32,742 nt of DNA from Eubacterium sp. GTDB taxonomy: Bacteria > Bacillota > Clostridia > Lachnospirales > Lachnospiraceae. The notes under the pieces were generated by a model. It ran no database searches. It had not been told where the DNA came from and saw only the letters and a program-made list of their open reading frames with translations. Shown here piece by piece: positions 16,371-25,965 of the stretch (its first letter is position 1; every line of letters begins with the position of its first letter). The DNA lies in contig JALENH010000026.1 of assembly GCA_022767895.1 (NCBI GenBank), positions 1 through 32,742 of the forward strand, written 5' to 3'. The translations under genes were made by a program, and so were the position numbers.

Positions 16371-18389
16371 TTACAATTTCACAATTTTCGCCTTACTGCC
16401 CAATCCTTTTCCCTTTAATAACTTTTTGTAGGATTTCAATTTGCTGGAAGGCACTTTGATTCGTATTTTGGCATTTACTTTCTTGAAAGCGTCTTTACCA
16501 ATCTTTTTAATTGTCTTGGAAGAGATTTTCACCGTCTTCAGTTTCTTCGCCTGGTAAAAAGCTTTCTTGCCAATTTCTGTCACTTTATACGTATGGCCTT
16601 TATAAGAAATTGTTTTCGGAATGATAACCGATGTTTTTTTCTTATTGGTAAGCAGTTTGACAGAAACCGTTTTCGTCTTTTGTGTTGAACTGGTAATCGT
16701 ATATTTCAGGGCACCCTTTTTTATCACTGTCCCCTTCTTGGGCAGAACCGGGTCTACCGTAGAAACAGGATTGCTTGTCGGGGTTGGTGAAACGGTAGGT
16801 ACCGGAGTCCCACTCGGTAAAGGTGTTCCCTGCGGAGTCGGTTTGTTGCCCGGTGTCGGGGAAGGTTCTGTCACCTCTTTTTCCACAAGTCCTGCCTTCG
16901 CCGTAAGAAGAGCGACAGACGCCCTCTGTATTTCTTCCGCAGTTGCCGCCCCATTGGCACTTACCTGCTTTGCTGTCTGAATGGCACTGGCAAGCGCCGT
17001 TTTTGATGCGTCGTCATACAATTCCAGATTGATACTCTCTGCCTGTGCTAAATCTGTTCGAAGCGCATTGGCCAATTCATCATAGGTCACAAACTCTGCC
17101 GACAAAACAGCCTTCTCTGCATGCATGGTGAAGGAAGTTCCATCCACAGCTCCCGGCTGTCCATACACCTGAAAAGTACCCATTTTTAAATAATAGCCGT
17201 CATTTGGCACCGCACTGACAGACACTGTATCGCCCGCATAATAAGCATCCTTTTCTGTAACAAAGGTTCCATTCTGCAAAGACTCATCACAAACCACTTC
17301 GTGACTGGAAAGCATCTTTTCATAAACCACATCGGCCCAACGCTTTCCATGTTCAATCAGACCCTTTTCACTCAGATGAAGATTATCTTCCGGGCGACGG
17401 TACTCACCTTGCAAATCATCCGTTGTCGGTCCAACAAAAATATTATAATCATTGCAGGCAGCCCGCTGTGTCTCTTTCATGGATTCCATTTTCTTGGTGT
17501 CATTGTAATTGCTCCATGCATAAGACACCTGGGCAATGACCCAGTTCAAATCATATCCGGCATCTTCCCTGGTCTGGGCAATCAGTCCTTGAAGGGATTG
17601 CAAATAGGCGTCGCGCTTCGTCCCGGGCGTATCAGCCTCTCCCTGATGGAGCAGGAAAGCACGATAGCCGTATGGTTTTAAATCAGTAATTGCACTACGT
17701 ATTGCAGCATAATGTTTCACTCTCAGTTCCTCAATTTTCGCTGAACCAACACCCGTGGAAACAAAGCCAACAGGCACACCAATTTTGGCAACCAGTGCAT
17801 CTCCCATGGACGGCCACGCCGAGCCCCCTTCATTCCCTGTATTGTAACCACTCATACTTGGCTGGCTGTCTTCACAATGCTGCCAGCTTTTCGTATTCGG
17901 ATTATAAGCCGAAACAATATCTTCTTTTGCTGTTGTCTTTGCACCCCCGAAGTTGCAGGAGTTGGATTGGCCACCGGTAATAAATACCTCGCCAACGCCA
18001 AACTTTTCCACCGTTGCACGGGCAAGTTCGGTTTCACTTGACGAATCAACAGCTTTTACAGCCAGTTGATACCAGCCACCACCGGGAATGTTAGCAATGG
18101 TACCTGAATACGTTGTTCCCTCACCTTTTGTCAGAGAAATCCATTCACTCAGTTCATCACCATTCTTCATAACCTGCGCCTGAACGGTGCCTTTGCCATT
18201 ATACTGAACAGTCACATTAATCTGTGCCTTATTTTCATTATCCCGTTGATAAATAGCCCGTTCCGTAGGAATTGTGACATCAATATTATCCGCAGCATGA
18301 ATTACTGATGGAAAAGCTAGCATCCCCAGCAGCAATGCTGCTGAGAATACAATTTTTTTTGCGCTTTTTAGATTCATAACAAACCTCAT
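16371..18389 (-). CDS. Secreted sialate O-acetylesterase/acetylxylan esterase-like (SGNH/DUF303) with FIVAR-like domain, Pro/Thr linker and Lys-rich BspA-type LRR C-terminus
   Basis: Signal peptide; FITGGQSNSCNFGG block I; LLHQGEADT; DNLHLSEKGLIEHG; DELANALRTDLAQAESINLELYDDASKTALASAI; PTPxGT linker; KVTEIGKKAFYQAKKLKTVKISSKTIKKIGKDAF. Confidence 0.88.
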   Translation of the reverse strand: MRFVMNLKSAKKIVFSAALLLGMLAFPSVIHAADNIDVTIPTERAIYQRDNENKAQINVTVQYNGKGTVQAQVMKNGDELSEWISLTKGEGTTYSGTIANIPGGGWYQLAVKAVDSSSETELARATVEKFGVGEVFITGGQSNSCNFGGAKTTAKEDIVSAYNPNTKSWQHCEDSQPSMSGYNTGNEGGSAWPSMGDALVAKIGVPVGFVSTGVGSAKIEELRVKHYAAIRSAITDLKPYGYRAFLLHQGEADTPGTKRDAYLQSLQGLIAQTREDAGYDLNWVIAQVSYAWSNYNDTKKMESMKETQRAACNDYNIFVGPTTDDLQGEYRRPEDNLHLSEKGLIEHGKRWADVVYEKMLSSHEVVCDESLQNGTFVTEKDAYYAGDTVSVSAVPNDGYYLKMGTFQVYGQPGAVDGTSFTMHAEKAVLSAEFVTYDELANALRTDLAQAESINLELYDDASKTALASAIQTAKQVSANGAATAEEIQRASVALLTAKAGLVEKEVTEPSPTPGNKPTPQGTPLPSGTPVPTVSPTPTSNPVSTVDPVLPKKGTVIKKGALKYTITSSTQKTKTVSVKLLTNKKKTSVIIPKTISYKGHTYKVTEIGKKAFYQAKKLKTVKISSKTIKKIGKDAFKKVNAKIRIKVPSSKLKSYKKLLKGKGLGSKAKIVKL

Positions 18390-18409
18390 CTCATTAAGTC
18401 CTGTTTTCT

Positions 18410-19726
18410 TTATGGCTCAAAAGTGATTTTTGTAATCGTTACCGAACCTGCAAAGCCTTTCTGACCGGCATTAATCACGACAAAGGGGTCGGTTCCTGTA
18501 GCCGCTAATACATTATTCAGTGTGATTTCAAAAAGTCCGGTAGAAGTAACGCCATATTTCGGATCTGTTACCTCTGCTCCATCCACCTTATGCCCCAGAA
18601 TACCATGGAATTCAAATTCCGGGTCGGAAGATGTAAACTCGATTTTGCAGGTTTTATATTTGCTAAAATCGATGTCTGCCGGAAGATTAACTTTAGCAGT
18701 CGCCGCGTACTGGTTCATACCACTTTCTACATAGCTAACAGTTGGCGGCAAACTCTCAACCAGGCTCTCGCCTCCTACTTCAATGGACGTGTACGTAAAT
18801 GTTCCTTTGAATCCTGCTGAGGCAGTGGCAACATGCATATATACCGTATCTTCCTCACCAATTTTGGCAAGATGGTCCGCCGTAATTGGAATACTGATAC
18901 TTCCTCCCATTTTTCCGTAAGCATCAAGCACTGCTGGAGAATTCCATTTATCACCTGTCTTCAAAGCGATATTGAAGCCCTGTGTGTCCTTTACATCACT
19001 TTCTCCTTCCACCGCTGTATAAGTAAGCACAATAGTACTACCCTCCGTCAATTTGCTCTTGTCAATGGCAAAAATACCCATGGAGGAATAAGCCGCAAAA
19101 CCATTTGGTTCATAGGTAAAGGAAGCACTTTCTCCTAAATCATCCCCCTCCAGTACGAGAGATTTTGGTTCTTCAGGCGGAACAGGTGTTGGCGTTGGTG
19201 TCGCTGTTGGCGTTGCTGTCGGCGTTGCCGTTGGCGTTGCTGTTGGTGTTGCCGTTGGTGTATTATCCGTTTTTGCCGGTGGCGTTGGAGAATTGCTCGC
19301 TTTTGCCGGCGGGGTCGGTGTTGAGGTATTCTTCACCGTCGCATTATCGTCCTTCTTAACAGCATCTTTCGATTTTACCGTTACTTTAATCGTCTTTTTA
19401 TAAGTTTTCTTTCCTGCTTTCATGGCAACGGAAATATCGGCAGTTCCTTTCCTTAATCCCTTGATTGTGGCACCCTTTTTAGATTTCTTGGTGAGTTTCA
19501 CAATCTTCCCCGATTTTTTGGACAATTTCCAAGTAACCTTTTTCGCATTTTTAACAGTTACCTTTTTTGTCTTTCCTACCGATACTGTTACTTTAGTTGT
19601 ACTCAATTTCGGTTTCTTCACCTTTCCATCCACCGAAGCTGCCGGCATGGATGATGCAATCATCCCAAAAGCTAATAGAACAGCCAGCCCTTTGGCGTGA
19701 GCCATAGATACTACATTTCTTTTCAT
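18410..19726 (-). CDS. Secreted protein with Lys-rich Ig-like module, (TPTA)n linker and two beta-rich carbohydrate-binding-like domains; no recognisable catalytic domain
   Basis: SD aggagg upstream of MKRNVVSMAHAKGLAVLLAFGMIASS; VKKPKLSTTKVTVSVGKTKKVTVKNAKKVTWKLSKK; TPTATPTATPTA linker; C-terminal beta-rich region. Confidence 0.75.
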   Translation of the reverse strand: MKRNVVSMAHAKGLAVLLAFGMIASSMPAASVDGKVKKPKLSTTKVTVSVGKTKKVTVKNAKKVTWKLSKKSGKIVKLTKKSKKGATIKGLRKGTADISVAMKAGKKTYKKTIKVTVKSKDAVKKDDNATVKNTSTPTPPAKASNSPTPPAKTDNTPTATPTATPTATPTATPTATPTPTPVPPEEPKSLVLEGDDLGESASFTYEPNGFAAYSSMGIFAIDKSKLTEGSTIVLTYTAVEGESDVKDTQGFNIALKTGDKWNSPAVLDAYGKMGGSISIPITADHLAKIGEEDTVYMHVATASAGFKGTFTYTSIEVGGESLVESLPPTVSYVESGMNQYAATAKVNLPADIDFSKYKTCKIEFTSSDPEFEFHGILGHKVDGAEVTDPKYGVTSTGLFEITLNNVLAATGTDPFVVINAGQKGFAGSVTITKITFEP

Positions 19727-19751
19727 TTCATTTCCTCCTAATTTTAGATAT

Positions 19752-22259
19752 TTAATCATAAATCTTATAATAATCAAAGTCTACGTACCCACCGGTCTGC
19801 GTCGTTGCATAGTTGTACAAATAGGTACGATATCCCATGAAAATTGTAAGATCATAATTCATTGTCAGGTTTCCTCCAATCTGGTTCCATTTTGTTCCAT
19901 CCAGACTATAGAAGAAAGTTGCTGTGTTACTGGTAAAGTTATACTTAATTTTTAATTTCACTGTATCCTGTTCCAGTGCAATTTTATCTGCATCTTTTAC
20001 CGTCATTTCTGTTTTTCCGCTTCCATAGTAAATCCATGATTTACCATCTTCATCCTTCATGACGCCTACTTGACCATAAGAGTTCTGGAATGCACAGATT
20101 CCGGCGTAATCGCCTGCCTTCATCTGACTGACATCCATTCCCACCTCAGAAGTACAAGTCGGGCCATAGGTCCTCTGCGTCAGTGAGTTTCTTGCATCCT
20201 TAATACTGTCAGCAAGAGAACCTGTCTTCAATCTCAGATAGCCTTCCCGTTCAGTCACAGACCAATTGGCATTATCCGGATTATGATTCCACTGCCATAC
20301 AAGCTGTAATTTATTTTCCGTGTAACTGAACTCATCGTCTGCATAAATGTAATTCTTTCCTGAACTCGTCAGATTTACATCAAGTTCCTCGGAGGCACTT
20401 GCCTTACCGTTGTCCGAACCCATCATCGGCCATCCATCGATCCAATATACATCCAGAAGGACAGGTGTTCTTCCAACGGCTCCGTGATCCTGGAACAAAA
20501 TGGCATACCAGTCACCATATTTCGTGTCCACAATTCCACCTTGGGCAATTCCGGCACCTTTGTAATTGCCGTCATCACAGAATACTACCTTACCTTCCCA
20601 CTCTCCGGTCAGACTCGTAGAACGATAGCACCACTGCATCCGCTTGCCACCATTTGGCCATTCAATAAAGAACAAATAATAATAGTCACCAATTTTGTAA
20701 GCATGAGAACCTTCAATATTTACGATATTTCCTGCAGCTGTTTTCTTAATAATCGTCTGGGCATTATCCTTAAACACAATCTGGTCGCCGGATAACTCTG
20801 CCTCCTGAATAGTGATATTGCCATTCCCGGAAACGACATACATTTTTCCGTCATCAAAAATCAGCCCCGGGTCATGTTTCGTTCCATTTGCAGAATGCTT
20901 CTCCCATGTTCCATTGGCAATATCTGTTGTCGTATAAATATAAGTCTTGGCCTGATCATTGCTGGAGAAACATACGTAATATGTCTCATCAGCCTCGTTA
21001 TACCGCAGGCTGGCTGCCCAGGAACCTTTCCCATAACACTGTTTGCCATTCTGAAGATTCGTAATATCATTGTCTTCCAGTGTGTCATACACATAGTTAA
21101 TAATTTCCCAATGTACCAAATCCGTAGAATGCATAATCGGTACACCCGGATTCAAAAACATCGTGGTGCTTACCATGTAGTAATCATCACCGACACGAAT
21201 ATAATCCATATCCGGAACATCGGTATACATCAACGGAAGAGATGCGGTTGCATGAACTCCCGGTGCCGTCGTCTCTCTCGCCGGAACCTGATCTGCCGGA
21301 ATATCCGATGGCATGACAACCGGCGTTGGAGTCGGAATCGTATTCATTTTGTAGCTCACATCAATACTTTTTATAATCAAATCATCAACGCTGTCCTGCC
21401 AGGAAATTCCTTTGAATTCCAAATATCCCACTTTGTCCGTCGCAGTGAGTGAAAGATCCCATTCGAAATCCCCTGAGATTCCTGCCTCTGTTGATTTCAG
21501 CTGTTCCGAGAAATTGCCGTCTCCGGAAGCTGCCAGCCATACACGAAATCCAAGTGTCCCATTGTATGTTCCCTTGATTTTCAAAGTCACCTTTGTTCCC
21601 GCGGTAACACTTTCCGGCAAAGGCACATGGAAAAACTTTACGCCCTTTGCCTGTAGCTGTTTTGTCGTTGCGTCATATGTCACTGTACCGGTTCCACTTC
21701 CATTGGTGAATTTTAACAAATTCAGGGAAGTATTTGTCACACCCGGTTCCAAAGGTGGTGTCGCTGTTGGCGTTGCTGTTGGAGTTGCTGTCGCCGTTAC
21801 AGCATCTGTCGGTTTTGGGGTTGGCGTCGCTACGTTACTCTTATTGCCAGCCTGATTCGTTGACTTCTGAGTTGTACTTCCACTGTCTTTTTGGGTTTTA
21901 GCCGCTTTCACTTTAACCTGAATTTTCTTTTTATACGATTTTTTCCCGGCTTTCATTGTCACCAAAATACTTGCAGAACCCTTTCTGAGTCCTTTGATTG
22001 TGGCCCCTTTTTTCGATGTCTTGGAAAGCTTTATCACTTTTTTAGCTTTCTTTTCCAACTTCCAGGTCACCTTTTTCGCATTTTTCACTGTAACCTTTTT
22101 ACTTTTTCCAACTGTTACTGTTACCTTTGTTGCGCTCAGTCTGGGTTTCTTTACCTTTCCGGATGCCTGTGGAATGGATTGTGTTGACGCAATCATTCCC
22201 ACTGCAAGCAAAACAGCCAGTCCCTTTACATGAACACTCCCCATAAGTTTTTGCTTCAT
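19752..22259 (-). CDS. Secreted GH43 family glycoside hydrolase (xylosidase/arabinofuranosidase-like) with Lys-rich Ig-like module and CBM-like domain
   Basis: Signal peptide; GKVKKPRLSATKVTVTVGKSKKVTVKNAKK; TPTATP linker; YTDVPDMDYIRVGDDYYMVSTTMFLNPGVPIMHSTDLVHWE and VNIEGSHAYKIGDYYYLFFIEWP of GH43; C-terminal ConA-like domain. Confidence 0.93.
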   Translation of the reverse strand: MKQKLMGSVHVKGLAVLLAVGMIASTQSIPQASGKVKKPRLSATKVTVTVGKSKKVTVKNAKKVTWKLEKKAKKVIKLSKTSKKGATIKGLRKGSASILVTMKAGKKSYKKKIQVKVKAAKTQKDSGSTTQKSTNQAGNKSNVATPTPKPTDAVTATATPTATPTATPPLEPGVTNTSLNLLKFTNGSGTGTVTYDATTKQLQAKGVKFFHVPLPESVTAGTKVTLKIKGTYNGTLGFRVWLAASGDGNFSEQLKSTEAGISGDFEWDLSLTATDKVGYLEFKGISWQDSVDDLIIKSIDVSYKMNTIPTPTPVVMPSDIPADQVPARETTAPGVHATASLPLMYTDVPDMDYIRVGDDYYMVSTTMFLNPGVPIMHSTDLVHWEIINYVYDTLEDNDITNLQNGKQCYGKGSWAASLRYNEADETYYVCFSSNDQAKTYIYTTTDIANGTWEKHSANGTKHDPGLIFDDGKMYVVSGNGNITIQEAELSGDQIVFKDNAQTIIKKTAAGNIVNIEGSHAYKIGDYYYLFFIEWPNGGKRMQWCYRSTSLTGEWEGKVVFCDDGNYKGAGIAQGGIVDTKYGDWYAILFQDHGAVGRTPVLLDVYWIDGWPMMGSDNGKASASEELDVNLTSSGKNYIYADDEFSYTENKLQLVWQWNHNPDNANWSVTEREGYLRLKTGSLADSIKDARNSLTQRTYGPTCTSEVGMDVSQMKAGDYAGICAFQNSYGQVGVMKDEDGKSWIYYGSGKTEMTVKDADKIALEQDTVKLKIKYNFTSNTATFFYSLDGTKWNQIGGNLTMNYDLTIFMGYRTYLYNYATTQTGGYVDFDYYKIYD

Positions 22260-22312
22260 GTTCTTACCTCCTTATTTTTTTAGCAAGCATAAAAGCATCT
22301 CTAAAATGCAAA

Positions 22313-22343
22313 ATACTGCCATAGCAAAAAACAATGACAGTAT
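22313..22343. promoter_or_regulatory. Inverted repeat between the araC-type gene and the GH43 gene (operator or weak terminator)
   Basis: ATACTGCCAT-agcaaaaaaca-ATGACAGTAT, one mismatch (G.U pair in minus-strand RNA). Confidence 0.45.
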
Positions 22344-22462
22344 CTGCTTTATAAGAGTTGTTTTGAGGGAAAGTAAAATTGATTTACTGATTTTATAGTA
22401 TCATAATTCCCAAAAACCACAATGATATATAAAGCATTTCTTTTGATATTTTACGCACACCT

Positions 22463-23236
22463 TCACTTGTTGATACAGTGTCTTTTTCGATATACACTCG
22501 GCGAGCACTTCTCTCGGTTCTTGAACTGCCGACAGAAATGTTCTACGTTGCGGTAACCGCACCGCTCACTGATTTCGCCCACATCCAAACTGCTTCTGAC
22601 CAAAAGAAGCTTTGCCTGAAGCATACGACTTTCTATCACTTCAGAAATGCAGGAAGTATTGGCAAAGTTTTTGTACAATTTTTGTAAAGACCGCGTACTC
22701 ATATTAACCTGTTTTGCCATATTCTCTAACGTCCAGTCGTATTCCGGATGGGCATAAATCTCTCCACGCAGCCTTTCCAATGCCACTTGATACCGGGAGC
22801 TTTCTTTTGGATAGGCATAATCATGAAACCAGTGAAAAATGATGTGCATCAGGTCGGAGATAATGTATTCCTCACTGGGCTTGTGCCAATAGTTCTCACA
22901 GGCAACCATGTGCCAGTAATTCAGAAAATAATCGTAATTTTGACAGTAAATAGGTACGCCAAACGGGACATATCCCTCTGCGAACAAAGGCTCATCACAA
23001 TCGAACCGAATCCATGTGTACACTAGTTCACCTTCCTGTGCATAATAATGAACTCTCTGTCCCGGTTTGAAAATAATGCCTGTATGCTCCGGATATGGAC
23101 GCATCTCTCCTTCAACTTCTATATAAACAGCCGATTCAAACAGCATCATCTCATATTCACCCTCTGCAAACACAAGATCATCCACAAAATCTGTCGGCAT
23201 TTTCTCTCGCTCTACCGCATAAATGATTCTGAACAT
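22463..23236 (-). CDS. AraC family transcriptional regulator
   Basis: N-terminal cupin-like sensor; C-terminal WTLENMAKQVNMSTRSLQKLYKNF...LDVGEISERCGYRNVEHFCRQFKNREKCSPSVYRK double HTH. Confidence 0.95.
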   Translation of the reverse strand: MFRIIYAVEREKMPTDFVDDLVFAEGEYEMMLFESAVYIEVEGEMRPYPEHTGIIFKPGQRVHYYAQEGELVYTWIRFDCDEPLFAEGYVPFGVPIYCQNYDYFLNYWHMVACENYWHKPSEEYIISDLMHIIFHWFHDYAYPKESSRYQVALERLRGEIYAHPEYDWTLENMAKQVNMSTRSLQKLYKNFANTSCISEVIESRMLQAKLLLVRSSLDVGEISERCGYRNVEHFCRQFKNREKCSPSVYRKRHCINK

Positions 23237-23332
23237 ACAGCACCCCTCCTTTTTTCTATCATAACACGAAATATCGATTTATGACACCCCCGTTTTTCTT
23301 CTTTTTCAAATAGCTGGCACAAAAAGAACGTT

Positions 23333-23374
23333 ACAAAAAAAAGAAGAAACCGCAAACTAGCAGTTTCTTCTTTT
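23333..23374 (-). terminator. Terminator after the second secreted GH43 gene
   Basis: Reverse strand AAAAGAAGAAACTGC-tagttt-GCGGTTTCTTCTTTTTTTT. Confidence 0.8.
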
Positions 23375-23388
23375 CATATTTTTTTAAA

Positions 23389-25851
23389 TTACTTTTTGAA
23401 AACCCAAGAGTCCATCATGACATCCAGCTTACCAAACTCAAAATAGATTGTATGCTTTCCAGTCAATTTCTTACTCAATTTCTGTGTGATTTCTTTGTAC
23501 CCATCTGTCGTGGAATCCGCAAGTTTCAAGGTCACTTCGGATGCTCCCTCTGAACCAAAGTCTACATCTGCGACACCAATATAGGAACCAAGCTTTCCGT
23601 TATATACAGAGTAGTTTGTCATCCAATCTTTATTGGTACTTGTCTCTGTATTCTGTACTGTTCCTACCGTATCTGCCAGAGCAAAGGTCTCTGCCTCAAC
23701 TGTCTCATATGGATTCAGTGTGGCGATGGAACCAACACCGGAAGTTGTCATCTTCGTATCTGCGATGCTGCCATCCGCATTGGTAAAGTCACCGTTGTCA
23801 CCCAGATTCAACTCATTGACATAAGTTGTACGGTAATCCTGTTTCGTACCAATGGCAAGTGTATCTTTCTTTGTGTGGTAGAAGGCATACATCTTACCTT
23901 TGAACTCAGCCAGGCAGTGATGGTTGTTGCCGGTAGCACCAGGGAAGTAGCTTCCCGGATTTTTCAATACACATCCTACATATTTGAAATCTCCCATTGG
24001 GGAATCGCTGACCATGACGGCAATGTTTGCTGCCGGGCAATCCTCGCGTCCCGAAATTCCTGACCAGTTGGAACAATAGCTGTAATAGTATTTATCACCA
24101 ATTTTATTGATTCCGGAATCCTCAAACATATATGGTGCGTCAATCGTCTTCGCAGCGCCATCGAGGCTTACCATGTCTGCGCCCAATTTAATCACGCGGG
24201 CACATTTTGGATTGCGAATATAGTCTTCTGATTTTCCGCTGGTATCACCGATACCACCAAAGTACAGATAACCGGTTCCATCATCATCCACCAGAACAGC
24301 CGGATCAAACAACCAGGCAACTTCTTTTTCAGAACATCCCGGAACAGAACGATCAATCAATGCCTTTCCAATCGGATCCGTCCACGGGCCAGTCGGACTG
24401 TCAGCTGTCAACACGCCAATACTGCTGGCATTGTTTGCAAAGTAAAGGAAGAATTTTTCCTTACCGTTGATGGTTTTGTGGCAGGCAGCCGGTGCCCAGG
24501 AGTTTGCTGACCATTTGGCAGCTCCCTTTACGTTAATCGTACCGTGATCCGTCCAGTTTACCATATCCGCAGAAGAATAACAGTTCAGCGTCCGAATCTT
24601 GGAATAATTGTTATCTGCACTTCCTGCAGCATCATACTGCTGGGAATCATTTGTTCCGTATACATACACCCTTCCGTTGTATTCCATCGCCCATGGATCT
24701 GCTGTCAGACGGGAAGTCATGATCGGATTACCAATCTTGCCCTTTACCAATCCTGTGCTGAGATCCGGGATGCCGGAATCGCCACTATCTGCTTTTGCGA
24801 CACCTGTCATGGTCACTTCATCCAGATAGAAATCCATGAAATTGTTACTTTGGTATACGGACTGCCAGTAAAGCAATAAATCTCCTGTAAATTCAGGAAC
24901 CGTCAAAGTTGCCTCGCATTTTGTCCATGTATCATTCGGCAGTTCAAACTGTCCAACGCCGTCATAATGAGTCTGCCCATCGTCTCCCACATACTGGATA
25001 GACAAATCAATTTTGCTGTCCTCGCCGGTAGACTGCTTCGCATAAAATGTAATCTGATACTGATTACCAACCTCAACCATCTGAGCTATCCCAACACCTG
25101 CTCCATGCCAGTCTTCGGTACGATTGGATACTTTCACAGACTTTTTGGTGCCATTTGCACCATCATCTACAATGGTAAGAGTAGTGGATCCACGTGAAGC
25201 AACCGGCTCACTGTCACCATTCTCCATATTGGCATCAATGAGCAATGCCGCTGTTGGGGCTGGTGTTGCATCCCCTTTCAGCGGAGTTGGTGACGGTGTC
25301 GGCATATGTCCAACCCCATCCACTTCAGCAAGCTTGTTAGCCTCTGTAATCTCATCGGAGTATACCTTCACCGAGATGCCCTTCTCCGTCGGAGCCGGGG
25401 TCGGTGTTGCCTTTTTATCACCGCTGTTGCTGGCGTTGTTATTGGCATTGTTCGTCACCTTCGCTGTTGGCGTACTCTTTGTGACAACGGAGGTCTTCTT
25501 CGTAACTGTAACCTTCACAGTTCCCAGCTTTCTTGCTTTTCCTTTTCCCTTTTTCTTAATCTCTTTTACCGTAATCTTTGCTGTTCCTTTTTTAACGCCT
25601 GTCACGATTCCCTTTTTGGAAACTTTTGCAACTTTCTTTTTGCTGCTGGTGAAGGTGTACTTGCAGGATTTACTTTTGTTAGTAATCTTTATTGTTTTCT
25701 TCTTTCCCACCTGTACACTGATTTTCTTAGTCTTCAATTTTGCCTTTTTTGCTTTTGCCCCTGCATCTGGTGCTGTCATCCCACCAAGTGTCATGGACAA
25801 AGCTAAAACCCCTGACAAAACAACTCCGCTTACGCGTTTCCATTGTTTCAT
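23389..25851 (-). CDS. Secreted GH43 family glycoside hydrolase with Lys-rich Ig-like module, CenC-like CBM and C-terminal CBM6-like domain
   Basis: Signal peptide; KAKLKTKKISVQVGKKKTIKITNK; TSRLTADPWAMEYNGRVYVYGTND; WLFDPAVLVDDDGTGYLYFGG; APYMFEDSGINKIGDKYYYSYCSNW. Confidence 0.93.
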   Translation of the reverse strand: MKQWKRVSGVVLSGVLALSMTLGGMTAPDAGAKAKKAKLKTKKISVQVGKKKTIKITNKSKSCKYTFTSSKKKVAKVSKKGIVTGVKKGTAKITVKEIKKKGKGKARKLGTVKVTVTKKTSVVTKSTPTAKVTNNANNNASNSGDKKATPTPAPTEKGISVKVYSDEITEANKLAEVDGVGHMPTPSPTPLKGDATPAPTAALLIDANMENGDSEPVASRGSTTLTIVDDGANGTKKSVKVSNRTEDWHGAGVGIAQMVEVGNQYQITFYAKQSTGEDSKIDLSIQYVGDDGQTHYDGVGQFELPNDTWTKCEATLTVPEFTGDLLLYWQSVYQSNNFMDFYLDEVTMTGVAKADSGDSGIPDLSTGLVKGKIGNPIMTSRLTADPWAMEYNGRVYVYGTNDSQQYDAAGSADNNYSKIRTLNCYSSADMVNWTDHGTINVKGAAKWSANSWAPAACHKTINGKEKFFLYFANNASSIGVLTADSPTGPWTDPIGKALIDRSVPGCSEKEVAWLFDPAVLVDDDGTGYLYFGGIGDTSGKSEDYIRNPKCARVIKLGADMVSLDGAAKTIDAPYMFEDSGINKIGDKYYYSYCSNWSGISGREDCPAANIAVMVSDSPMGDFKYVGCVLKNPGSYFPGATGNNHHCLAEFKGKMYAFYHTKKDTLAIGTKQDYRTTYVNELNLGDNGDFTNADGSIADTKMTTSGVGSIATLNPYETVEAETFALADTVGTVQNTETSTNKDWMTNYSVYNGKLGSYIGVADVDFGSEGASEVTLKLADSTTDGYKEITQKLSKKLTGKHTIYFEFGKLDVMMDSWVFKK

Positions 25852-25965
25852 TGCAAATCCTCCTTTTTCCTCATGATTATAAATATTATATAAATAATAT
25901 CATAATAACTCATAAATTCCCATTTCGCCATGATATTTACCGTCCAAAAATTGATAAATTTGGCA

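Noticed and set aside
19183-19263. Short tandem repeat resembling a CRISPR or minisatellite array
   Set aside because: It is an in-frame (TPTA)n protein linker with 12-bp units and no spacers.
21412-21855. Plus-strand ORF ending in a VGVAVGVAVAV stretch
   Set aside because: Antisense shadow of the GH43 linker repeat.
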